Below, piece after piece: positions 21,129 to 31,336 of a DNA stretch of 64,000 nt (positions within the stretch are counted from its first letter, which is position 1; every line of letters begins with the position of its first letter). The DNA is from Sorghum bicolor. Taxonomy: Eukaryota > Streptophyta > Magnoliopsida > Poales > Poaceae. The notes beneath the pieces were generated by a model. That model was given only the letters and a program-made list of their open reading frames with translations, had not been told where the DNA came from and made no database searches. The DNA is taken from positions 42,836,061 through 42,900,060 of the forward strand of contig NC_012873.2 of NCBI RefSeq assembly GCF_000003195.3, in the 5' to 3' direction. The position numbers and the translations under genes were made by a program.

Positions 21129-24053
21129 ATGGCCGGTGAGGACAAGTTGTCTATACGATTTCATTTTGGTGGTTCCTTTGTCAATCTCAATGGTTATGTG
21201 ACCTATGTTGGTGGAGATTTAGGAGTGTCTGAGATTGATGTGGACAAGTTGTCATATTTTGAGATCAAGGGCCATCTTGCCGATCATTTCCCAACTGACA
21301 ACATTCTATGACTGTACTGGTTGAAGCCAGGCATGGAAATGAGGAATGGATTGGTCTTGTTGGTAGATGATGCTTCCTGTCAAGTCCTTCTTGAGCAGCA
21401 CACTCCTCGTAAATGGGTTGACATGTATACAGAGGACGTGGGTATGGAGCTTACTGCTAATGATCAACAAATTTGGGCAGGGGATGATGAGGCTGCTGAT
21501 GATGAGGTAGAAGATGATGTTATGGGAGCAGTTGATGAAGCAACACAATATGTCAGTGATGATGAAGTTGTTCATGAGTTTCAAGATCAGGAGTACAAAG
21601 CAATTTGTGAAGGAGCATATGACAAAGGAAAAAACGTAATGCCTGAATATGATCATAGCTCTAAAGATGAGTCAGATGAAGATTACGTGCTGCCTGCAGA
21701 TGAGGACAGCTCTACTGATGATGAAGAAGCAATTGAGATGAAGAAGTTTGCATATGAGGTTAAAATGAAGGCAAAAGGAAAGAAGATTGGCATTCATGGT
21801 TCTCAACTCAATCTGATAAGGGTTGAAGATTTGGTTGATGAGGTTCCAAACCTGGATGAACCTGGTAGTCCTTATCTAGACTCAAGTGAGGAGTAGTCCT
21901 ATGAAGATAACAGTGAAGGTGAGACTATTAGGTGGAAGAGCCTAGAGAATAGGTATGACAGTAAGGCTCCAGTTCCTATTTTCTCTCTAGGTATGTGCTT
22001 CAGGGATAGTAGACAGTTCAAAAAGGCACTAATAAAGTATGGATTGAAGACCCACAGGCATCTCAGATTTGATAAGGATGAAAAGGTAAAGGTGAGGGCA
22101 ATGTGTACATGGCCAGGCTGCAATTGGAAGATATATGGTTCCATTACCACCAAGTCAGAATGGTTCAAAGTGGCCACTTTTCATGATGTTCACACTTGTG
22201 CACCAAGGAGGGATAATGACCTTGTCACTTCTACACTGATTGCTAAACACTACTACCAGGACATAAAGGACAACCCCACATGGAAGGTGGCTCACATTCA
22301 AAACAGAGTTCAAAAGGACTTTCTAGCTAATATGTCGAGGTCAAAGGTCAAAAGAGCTAAGTCAATAGTGCTTAATAAAGCATTAGATGTGATAAGGGGA
22401 GAGTACACTAGAAAGTTTGGATCCAGAAGAGCAAGACAGGAAAGTTTTTGAAAGATTCTATGTATGTTTTGATGCATGCAAAAAGGGTTTCTTGGCTGGA
22501 TGTAGGAAGGTCATAGGATTGGATGGATGTTGGTTCAAAGGTGCCAATAATGGTAACTTGCTGTGTGCAATAGGAAGAGATGCAAATAATCAAATGTATC
22601 CAATTGCATGGGCAGCAGTTCCAATAGAAAGCTATGACACTTGGTACTGGTTTATTAGCTTGCTGCAGAAAGATCTCAATATCAGCAATTGTGGTCAAGA
22701 CTGGGTGTTCATCTCAGATCAGCAGAAGGGCTTGTTGAAGGCTGTGAAAGAGCTAGTGCCAAATGCTGAGCATAGAATGTGTGAAAGACACATATATGCC
22801 AACTGGAGGAAGAAGTATACTGACAAAAAGCTGCAGAAGAAATGGTGGAGGTGTGCAAAGGCCTCCTGTAGAACTTTGTTCAATTTGTACAGGGCCTACC
22901 TAGCAAAAGACACTCCTGAGGGAGCACAAGACATGATGTCAACTGATCCACAACATTGGAGTAGGGCTTTCTTCAGAATTGGCTCCAATTGTGACTCAGT
23001 GGATAACAACATGTGTGAAAGTTTCAATAACAGCATCATGGATGCTAGATTTTTCCCAGTGATATCCATGAATGAAGCCATAAGGAAGAAGGTCATGATC
23101 AGAATTCAAGAGAACAAATCAAGGGTTGAAAAATGGCCAGGAACTATTTGTCCAAATGTGTTTAGAAAGCTGAAGTTGAACATTGAGAGATCTAGGTGTT
23201 GTTTGGTTTTGTGGAATGGAGCTGATGGTTTTGAGGTACAGGAGAAGGAAGATAGAAAGTATGTAGTGAACATGGTAAAGGCCACTTGCAGTTGTGGTTA
23301 TTGGCAGTTGTCAGGGTTACCTTGCTGCCATGCCATAAGTTGCATTTACAAAGCTTCAAAGAAACTAGATGACTACATTGCTACTTGCTACAGAATAGAA
23401 GCCTACAAGAAGACATATGCACATGTCCTGCAACCAATTGAAGGCCCAGATAATTGGCCAACAGCAAATATGCCAAGACCAGAACCCCCAGCCTTTGTGA
23501 AGAAGCCTGGTAGGCCAAAGACAGAGAGAAGAAGGGAGCAAGGTGAAGAACCGAAGGGGACAAAGCTCAGCAGGGTTGGCATCGATGAGGTGTAGGATAT
23601 GTGGCACAACAGGGCATAATTCAAGAAGGTTTCCACAGAATCTATAAGCTGGGAACAAAGGAAATGCTCACATCAAAAGAGCAAGGACCGAGAAGAGGAA
23701 AAATGTGGAGGCTGGGACTGATGCTACAGCAAGCAGAAATACAAAGAAACAAAAGGTATTGTAATACTTGAAGCATTTACAGTTTCAAGGCAGCCATAAC
23801 ACTTGTTGTGCTCTTACAGGTACCATCAAGCCAAGGTGCTACATCAAGCCAAGGTGCTCCATCCAGCCAAGGTGCTCCATCCAGCCAAGGTGCTCCATCC
23901 AACCATGGTGCTCGACCAAGACATCAAGCTGCTCCAAGGCAAGCTTTTGGTGCTCCAAGACAACCTTTTTCTGCACCAAGACAAGCTAGTGCATCTAAAA
24001 GGGGAAGGGGAAGAGGGAGGCTGGGATGGCTTATGTTTGGTGACAACAACTAG
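21129..24053 (+). pseudogene. mudrA: mudrA-type MULE transposase, broken
   Basis: It starts MAGEDKLSIRFHFGG and continues with an acidic region (to 21893) and a MuDR N-terminal DNA-binding region (CFRDSRQFKKALIKYGL, about 21990-22400). The catalytic core is at 22417-23595: VIGLDGCWFKG and VFISDQQKGLL carry the first two acidic residues. A SWIM zinc finger follows (CSCGYWQLSGLPCCH, near 23287). A separate frame at 23585-23643 encodes a knuckle-like CRICGTTGHNSRRF with the third Cys replaced. After a likely GT-AG intron (23756-23819) come five 6-residue repeats (SSQGAP) and the end RGRGRLGWLMFGDNN. Defects: TGA at 21309, TAG at 21894, a deletion/frameshift near 22420 and another near 23575. Inactive by itself. 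Confidence 0.9.
23823..23915 (+). repeat. Five 18-bp tandem repeats in the transposase C-terminus
   Basis: Units of the form CCATCCAGCCAAGGTGCT encode SSQGA(T/P), with the last unit diverged. They keep the reading frame of the final exon. Confidence 0.85.
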
Positions 24054-24108
24054 TAGACAACTGAATGCCACCTATGATAGTAATTAAGTACTGTAACTCT
24101 TGTGGACA

Positions 24109-24202
24109 GAAATGCCACTACTTTGGCCATGAAAATGCCACTCTTTTGTGCATGAAACTGGCACTCTTTTGGCCATACAAATGGCAATGTTCTGGGGCAG
24201 GA
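24109..24202 (+). repeat. Imperfect ~23-bp tandem repeats, four units
   Basis: Units resemble AATGCCACTCTTTTGGCCATGA in the space between the convergent MULE genes. Each contains the palindromic TGGCCA or a variant. The stretch 24054-24497 is otherwise untranslated with no gene seen. Confidence 0.6.
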
Positions 24203-24497
24203 ATAGACAAGTAGTTTAATAGATAAGGAAAGCTTTTGGGCATAGTAGCTATGTAAGTAGATCTTGTTGTCAAACTCTAGATCAATCAATCTTGTTTTCA
24301 ACTTGCCTTGCCAAATGTTGCTGTCCAAAATCTATCAATTTTTGTTTTTTTACAATAAAAAATCTGTGAATTGTATTCACTCAATCAAAACCAATGCATC
24401 ACAATTCGATGTGCCAAACTGATTTCAATGACCAGAACACATTTCATTTCATTCAAACAGAGTTCATTGCACCAAATTTGCATTACAATACCTAATA

Positions 24498-25077
24498 CTA
24501 CTTCAGGATCATGCTGATGACACCAACCACAACAAACACAGTAACAATCACACAGCAGACAACTCCAACTTGACCTAGGACTATAAGCTTCTTCAGCTTT
24601 CCATCTAAACCAGCAATCCCACTCTTCAGTGCCTCCACATCATGTTCTTCTCCCTGCAATCCTCCAAGTTCATCATTATTCACAACAAGATGGTGTTCAT
24701 GGCCTCTCTCTCTGGCAATCAGTCCCTTTGCAACCAGCAAACGCTCATACTTGTCTTGAAACAAGTAAAAAGGGCATGTTCCTGGCACCTGCACTTGCCA
24801 ATTGTTGCCCAAATCAGGCACAGTACCGGATCAAAGGCAAGAATAGCAACCCTATAGCAAAAAGATGGCATTGAGGACTTACATCTCTTTCATGGAACTG
24901 ACATTTGAAGAAAACGGCCCCAAGTACCTTGGATCCGGGACCACAAACAAGCTCCAAGACCTCCGAACCACATTTGGGGCACGGCAAAAGCGGGAGCCCA
25001 GTCTTCTCCCCACGGTCCGATGCAAGGCGCTCGTAAGCAGAGCTCCCAACGCCGCTATGGCCGGACGACGCACGCAT
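24498..25077 (-). CDS. MULE accessory gene: GRF zinc finger plus C-terminal membrane segment, two exons
   Basis: Exon 1 (25077-24883) encodes MRASSGHSGVGSSAYERL...LPLLPCPKCGSEVLELV...AVFFKCQFHERD. The donor GTAAGT and acceptor TGCAG join it in phase to exon 2 (24788-24498), VPGTCPFYLFQDKYERLL. Together they give a complete GRF-type zinc ligand set (CPKC, FFKC, TCPFY). Exon 2 continues with a charged helical stretch and ends in a ~22-residue hydrophobic segment (VCCVIVTVFVVVGVISMIL), a likely tail anchor. The predicted protein is 161 aa with no stop. It converges on the transposase gene, the position of mudrB in maize MuDR, but it is not mudrB-like in sequence that I can tell. Small GRF/TM proteins are common in grass genomes. 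Function is unknown. Confidence 0.8.
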
Positions 25078-25166
25078 GATGACTTGGGGAGAGCGCTGTG
25101 AGAGCTTGAGGAAGCCAACCTCCACCGCGTACCAGCCACCACCGCCGCGCCGCACCCACCGACGCT

Positions 25167-25456
25167 GAGCCGCGGGCAGGGCAGGGGAAGAGACAGGGGA
25201 GGGGGAGGCTTCTATGAGAAGGAATGCCCTGACGTGCAGGCCCCATCTTCTAATCCCATTCAGTAGGGCAGCCAAGCCTAACGTGGCCATCCACCTCCAC
25301 GCTGGCTGCCAGATAGGCAAAACAGCCTTGCCAAACCACTCCGGGGGGTGTTTTGCACCATTCATCAAAGTTTAATGTGTAATATAGACGGTTTTGTAGT
25401 TCAGGGTGAAACTTAGACACTGTTCCAAAGGTCAGGGGGTTAAGTAGACTTTTTCC
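25167..25456 (-). repeat. Right terminal inverted repeat of the MULE
   Basis: Inverted copy of 12986-13275 with roughly 3 percent differences by eye. It lies upstream of the minus-strand GRF gene and probably supplies its promoter. Confidence 0.95.
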
Positions 25457-25466
25457 TGTATGCGAA

Positions 25467-26880
25467 CCACATTGGCGATATTATTAAGTACTTCTGTTAG
25501 TGATGTTGTGTGTGGATAATGAATTATTGTGCCTCTATTTATTGTGTGGATTTATTCTCATCAGTAAATTCAGCATGGCATGATTTTACATGTACCTACC
25601 GGTTGGTGACAACTCCTAACGATTGTGTATCATTTACGTGTGCATATTGTGGAAACACGGGGTAGGGGTAACCACAACCAGGATGCTAGGGAAGGTCCCT
25701 CCGGAGGCGGAGCTCACTGGAATGAGGATAGAGCACCACCGCCACCACCACCACCACCTCCCCCTCTGTACACTACAGAGGTGTTCTTCACGCATTTTTT
25801 GGGGAGTCAGTGAAACATGGAACAAATGCAACAAAATATGGAGGCTACCCTACACAATATCGCTGACAACACCCGCCGTGGGGCTAACTCGGGCGGCCAC
25901 GAAGTGAATTGATACAGTTCTTTCAAGGACTTCATGGACACCAAGCCACTGGTTTTTACGGAGGCCGTAGAACCACTTGAGGCCGATGAGTGGATCAACA
26001 CTATGGAGGAGAAATTGTCTCGTCCGTATGACTGAAGAGCTGAAGGCAGAGTATGCGGCGCATCAACTGGAGGGGCCCGCTGGGATTTGGTGGTCTCACC
26101 ATCGCACCACCTACCCCGAGGGAACCCCGATCACCTAGAACCGCTTAACCACCGCTTTCCAGGGAAACTATATTCCCCTGGGCTTGGTGGAGATGAACAT
26201 TTGGGGATTCATGAAGCTATCTCGGGGGACTAAGACTGTGAAGGAATATTTGCATGTTTTCAACAACCTTGCTCGTTACACTCCAGAGTTTGTGAACACT
26301 AATGCTAATAAGATTGCTAGTTTCTAGAGGGGCATGTGCCCTAAGATGCTAAAGACTATGGGTACGGGCACCCGAGCTACTTTCAATGTCTACATCAGTG
26401 ACTGTCTGACCCAAGAGAACAATAACAACAACTACAGTGCATCCAAGTCATGCAAGAGGGCTTTTGAGGCCGGTTTGTCTCAGTCCAGGGCACCAGTGGT
26501 AGGGCGTCAGCTGTATCGTCTTCCTACCCCAAGTGCCAGATTCCGACCTCTGTAGAGAAGGAACACCGGACATCCAATTCAGCAGAAGCTGTACAAGGTA
26601 GCCGTGGCTCTAGCAAAGCCAAGGGCCAACCAAGCCGCAACACCTACTGCCAACACCATGACCAAGGGCCCATGCTACAACTGCCACAAGATGGGCACTT
26701 TGCCAAGGAATGTCCCTACCCCAAGAAGCAGCAGACAACCTACCCAGCCCATGTGCATCATACCTCGATTAAGGAAATTCTGGAAGGAGAACCAGTAACA
26801 ACTGGTATGTTCCCTATCAACCAACATTCCACAGTTGTTTTTTCGATTCCGGATCATCGCATTCATTCATGAGTTAAGCA
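25467..26880 (+). pseudogene. Tekay gag with zinc knuckle, broken
   Basis: The N-terminus (GRGNHNQDAREGP, about 25656) is followed by a CCA/CCG repeat encoding polyproline (25729-25767). Then come QQNMEATLHNIADNTRRGAN and the capsid start SSFKDFMDTKPLVFTEAVEP (25913 onward), typical of Tekay/Del gag. Near 26672-26720 a CCHC zinc knuckle (CYNCHKMG, then AKECP) is split by a one-base deletion. Stops at several places are TAG. About 150 bp before gag (25467-25620) is noncoding spacer that joins 12821-12985 when the MULE is removed. Confidence 0.85.
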
Positions 26881-27813
26881 TTTGCACAAAAGCATGGTCG
26901 AGCAGTTATGGAATTGAATTATGGCTACCACATCAGCTCAGCAAGGGTAGATGTGTTAATGAGTAAAGTGGTCCGAGGGGCAACCCTGGATATAAGTAAC
27001 CGTGTGTTTCGAGTAAATCTGGTGGTCATGCCTGGTCTAGTCTTGGATGTCATCCTAGGCATGAACTGGATGAAGGAGTGGGATGTAGTTATAGATGCAG
27101 GGAAGGGGATGTTGTCTCTTAAGGAGCCTTAGGGCAGTGGTTCTTTCCAAGTACCTTTACCTCATTGGTTTGACTTTGCTAGCATCTCTTGTGCTAGGCA
27201 AGTGGTTTATTTAACCCAAAATCTTGTAGTTTGTGAGTTTCCTAATATTTTTCCAGAAGAGCAACCGGGACTTCCCCTGGATAGAGTAGTTGAGTTTGCC
27301 ATCGAACTGGTACTAGGTACAGCGCCAATTTCTAGGAGACCATACCAGATGCCGCCAAATGAGCTCGCTGAATTGAAAACCCAACTGAAGGAATTGCTAG
27401 ACAAGGGTTTCATTCGGCCATGTTCATCCGAATGGGGGTGTCCGGCACTGTTCGTGAATAAAAAGGATAAATCTTTACACATGTGTGTGGACTATCATCC
27501 ACTCAATGCCATGACGATTAAGAATAAATATCCTTTACCTCGCTTTGACATCCTATTTGATCAGTTGTCAAAGGCAAGGGTGTTCTCCAAAATAGATCTG
27601 AGGCCAGGGTATCACCAAATAAAGGTCTGACCGCAAGATGTACCAAAGACTGCCTTTTCTACCAGATACAGGTTGTATGAGTATCTTGTCATGTCCTTCA
27701 TATTGACAAATGCTCCTGCATACTTTACATATCTGATGAATTTTGTTTTTATGCCCGAGTTGGACAAGTTTGTAGTGGTGTTCATTGATGACATTGTAGT
27801 TTATTCAGAGGAT
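26800..27813 (+). pseudogene. Tekay protease and reverse transcriptase, N-terminal part
   Basis: The protease active site FDSGSSHSF is at about 26843 after a frameshift; LDVILGMNWM follows near 27046. Reverse transcriptase begins about 27250 with [43 protein letters not shown] and [14 protein letters not shown] (27130) and TGA (27628) interrupt it. The frame stops at 27813 where the Athila element entered; the continuation is at 37069. Confidence 0.9.
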
Positions 27814-29030
27814 TGTTGATATTTGGGAACGCAATAAAGAATTGATCCGCAAGCGCACGGATATCGGTGAGCACTTCACCCAGGATGTTATCCAGAGTAT
27901 CATATTTATATTTTTACCACTAGGAGAAAGAGTGCATCCGACTAACCCAGTCTATTACTACTAACCTTTAGGCTACAAAGAATGTTTCTCGATGTGAGTG
28001 ATATATAGAGAAGACTACAACCGTAATCTCTTTCTAACCTTGGTAAGGATAATCTACTGTTCTATTGGGGAGGCTTACGGAATCTAGACACCACAAAGGA
28101 TGTTCAACCCGCACCTATAAACCCTATCCATCGTGCTAACGAGATATGGTCTGCAAAGGTAACTCAGAAATGTCACGTTCCTCGCTACTACCACGGTCCA
28201 GCTAGTCAGGGAATATCTATGAGTATCCTAGCCCAAACACCACGTCTACGCTAGAGATGATTACTCTAAACTCTACGCGAAGAGATTAAAGTAAACTCAT
28301 AAACCAAAGAACAATAAAACAAGAACTTACTAGAATTTAGAAGTCAAAATACTGAAGAATCCTAGGAGCAAGCTTCGGGTTAGAAGAACTTGATCCCGCA
28401 GGTACAACCTCGGAGTAGACACCGACAGGCCGGGCTTCCTCCGATCTACACCTCCACTCTATCTCTCTCAATCTAGTAGAAGAACTAATTCTACTCACAT
28501 TGGATGCTAAGCCCTAAGTCTATTTAGAGGAGAGGTTATCCTTCGAGGGCTCCTCTCAACTCTATGATGAACTTGTTCTCCTCCAGGGGCTAGGGGGTCT
28601 GCTTATATAGTCCCCTCAGGTGAACGTGGGCCGTTGGATCAAACCGACATTGATTGAACGGTTATCCTTGATCCTTTAGGTCGGTGGAGCAAGATCCGTG
28701 AAATGAGTCCTGATTGGACTCTAGGTCAGGGCGAGCGCCCTAGGGGGAGGGCGGGCGCCCTGCCCCCGGGCCCGATTGCCTTCCCGTTCGTTCCCGTGGC
28801 TTCTGGAGTCTTCTAGATGGTAGAAAATTGCGTGGTGCGTTAATATCTATATGTAATCCCAACATGTGGGCCTTTCTTCCTTATTTCCTGATAACCCCCT
28901 ACAGAAACAGATAAACAACAAAACTCGTGGAATTCTGTAAGATAAAACCCTAATTCTAGGTGTTGTTTGCATATTGGTCCTTTCTCTTGTTTATTTGATA
29001 ATTAAAATTGATACTTAAGAACCATCAACA
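27814..29030 (-). repeat. 3' LTR of the minus-strand Athila element
   Basis: 1217 bp with TGTTGA/TCAACA ends. On the minus strand the paired 14-mers (28761-28748 and 28741-28728) are 20 bp apart and TATATAAG starts at 28609, 132 bp after the second. The polypurine tract lies just outside at about 29031-29042. Confidence 0.95.
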
Positions 29031-30325
29031 AATACCCCCATACTTAGGCTTTTACTCGTCCTCGTGAAAAGGATGGTTTAAGAAAAATATCTAGGGTTAA
29101 AACTTTGTAAAACATTTTCTTCATACCTGTAGGGTGTTGTAAAAATTCACTGTGTACCGTAGTCAGGGAAATATATGGTCAAGAGTAGAGATCCTTTCTT
29201 CCTTTCAATCCTGTTACTTGGAGTTTTTGTATATTTTTGAAAAGAAATTTAGCATACCTTTATCCTCATAGGTACTCTTAGATCACTCATTTATCTTTTA
29301 TATATCTCACTGAGGCTGTTTTAATTTGCAAAAATTCTCAAGCATACTTACCTTGTATTTATTGCCTGATCAAAACGGGATCCGAGGAGAGGAATGCCAT
29401 ACTCTTAGATCAAAGACTTTGGAAATTAAAAACTTGTCAACTCTTACTGGCATATTGCTTATTAGAGGGACTATGGGCTATCATTTCTTTCTTTTTCTAT
29501 CTTTTATTTTCTTTTTCAGGTGGATACCGAGGTACCCCTAATTCTACTGCCGGACACTTGTCCATTTTTTTCTTGCGAGGTTATCGAGCACTTGCTCCTT
29601 TTTATTTCCTCAAAATATCCTTATTTTTGCATAGCCCATGCCTCTAACGCAATAATACTTCGGAAGAGTGAATCTTTCTGAATAAATGTCTTGATCTTAG
29701 GAGCATGATAAATCTCTCAACAAGGGTCTAACTCATTTTGAACAAACTCAATACAGAGTAGATAGATTTTATAATTATCATGTTAATATTTTTAGGTTTA
29801 TCAGGCATATAAAACACTGAGGATGATAGCTAGAATTTTTGAATAAATTCTCCAAGCAACAATGATATCAAGAATAAGATACTCATACTCTACTATCTCA
29901 CATTCCACAATGACTTAAGTAACACAGGTTTTAAATTGATTTTTTCATAATTTCAGATTGTCAGGAAATATCACAGAGTGAGATTAATCATGATTAGAAA
30001 CATTTTAATCTTTTTAATTTATCATGTTGGAGACAATATTCTGTATATTCCAAGATATAAAGTGTGCAGAGTATGTACCTGAATCGTGGAGTGGTATAGT
30101 CGGAGTGTGTTTGGCGTGTCGAGGGATCTCCCCCATACTTGCTTTCTGCTTTCTTGTATAAAAATAAAGTAGAGACACACAAGACATAATAATAATAATA
30201 CTCTTTATTAATCCTGAGGCATTTATTACAAATGACTAGTAGCAAACTGACGATAACAGTAAATCTAAACCGAATTTAAAGATAAATAACTAAGATGCAT
30301 TGCCTCAAGATCTAATCTAGATAAC
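29031..30325 (-). other. Athila 3' noncoding region
   Basis: No gene seen. It shares with the 13299 element a conserved stretch containing the hairpin GGACA-CT-TGTCC (29552-29563) next to CTAATTCTACTG. Noncoding identity at matching places supports recent common ancestry of the two elements. A short AAT microsatellite lies near 30186-30200. Confidence 0.65.
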
Positions 30326-30955
30326 TTAGCGGCGCTCTAACTCCCTGATCTTCTTATTGGCACTAGCAAGATCATGCCTGAGACCTAGTATAATGGTGTT
30401 CTGGTTAGAGAGCTGCCTAGTGATAGAGTTAACCGAGGACTGGAGTTCTATGATGATCCTGTCTAGCCTACGAACGTCCTCATCAATATCTACTATAGTC
30501 TTGCGGCGCTTAGAAGGTGTCTCGAGAGCATTGAGAGCGTGCTTTGGGGCTGCCTTTGGATGGATGAAACGGACTTTGGCTGCTCTAATCCCTTCAAAGT
30601 AAGGCCTCTCCTCCTCCGTAGTGTAGCGGATGCTGCTGATCTCACCGCTCCGGTTGGTCTTGACTCCTACGACCCTCTCATTGGGTCTGGGTGGCAGGAT
30701 GCTCGTACCGGCTGGCACCTTGATGGTGGTCTCCTTCTTTGCTGACGGTCCCTTGAGAAGTAAGGGCTGCGGCGGTGTGGTGAGAACTGGTTGAGCATGG
30801 TAGAATTGGGCGGAGCTGCGCTGGCGTAATGGCATGGCTTCTAGCTGTCACTCTGTGTTGGCCAGGACGAGAGCACGGGCGTCGGGGTCTTCCTTAGGCT
30901 TCTTGTTGAGGTCGTAGGGAACGACTTCCCAATCATCGTGGAACTCTTCGGCCAT
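30326..30955 (-). pseudogene. Extra Athila ORF in the env position: nuclear-type coiled-coil protein
   Basis: The frame starts at 30955 (MAEEFHDDWEVVPYDLNK). A single in-frame TGA after 35 codons interrupts it, and it then runs 173 more codons to 30326. The N-terminus is acidic, a basic PSKRRK motif follows in the middle, and the C-terminus is a predicted coiled coil (DRIIIELQSSVNSITRQL...LASANKKIRELERR). I see no signal peptide or membrane segment, so it is not an envelope-like protein. It lies between integrase and the 3' LTR in the sense direction and has its own upstream TATA module. I do not recognise the family. Confidence 0.7.
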
Positions 30956-31042
30956 TGGAGCAGCGAGGAACTAAGCAAGCTCTAATTGAAGAAGGAGAGA
31001 AGGCTTGAATAGATTGGTGTTTGAAAACTGACGTCAGGGGTC

Positions 31043-31228
31043 TGTTTATATAGGGGTCAAAAAGTGCCTCTAGGGGTTGTTCGTGTTACTCCCGTCGCCA
31101 TGCGTGCGAAACTTTCCATCTGAAGGATTATTTGGTTTACCATAAATGTGTTTTCCGCGACGGGGGAAATCGAGACCGAGAGGGGGCAGGGGCTAGGCGC
31201 CCGCCCTATTCATCAGGGCGCCCGCCCT
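31043..31228 (-). promoter_or_regulatory. Internal LTR-like promoter upstream of the extra Athila ORF
   Basis: On the minus strand two copies of the GC 14-mer (31228-31215 and 31207-31194, 21 bp apart) precede TATATAAACAGACCCC, TATA starting at 31052. The element's LTR has TATATAAGCAGACCCC in the same context. The extra ORF starts about 97 bp further on. Both the 14-mer pair and the core promoter therefore occur twice in one element, in U3 and internally. Confidence 0.8.
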
Positions 31229-31336
31229 GTGTCTGGCCCCTCTATGGGCCCGCTTCCTCGAGCGTGTTTCTAGATGCAAAACTTATTAGGAAAATATATG
31301 TGTGACCCAAAAACATCAGATTAAAAAGGTTGGGCT

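Larger units (their letters stand above)
12986..25456 (+). mobile_element. Mutator-like element (MULE) with ~290-bp terminal inverted repeats
   Basis: The inverted termini at 12986-13275 and 25167-25456 begin GGAAAAAGTCTACTTAACCC and differ at about eight positions. The 10-bp target duplication TGTATGCGAA is at 12976-12985 and 25457-25466, which fits the Mutator superfamily (usually 9 bp, 8-11 seen). Inside are a broken mudrA-type transposase gene on the plus strand and a GRF-zinc-finger gene on the minus strand; the two converge. The element has been interrupted by an LTR retrotransposon at 13299. Without that insert it is about 5 kb. Confidence 0.95.

Noticed and set aside
24814..25368. Single-exon reading of the GRF gene starting inside the terminal inverted repeat
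   Set aside because: It misses the second half of the zinc site, and the matching left repeat shows that this start is repeat sequence. The spliced model restores all ligands.
25729..25767. CCA/CCG repeat as a CRISPR-like or regulatory array
   Set aside because: Simple microsatellite encoding polyproline in gag.
30326..30955. Envelope glycoprotein
   Set aside because: No signal peptide, no membrane helix, and a nuclear-type composition.
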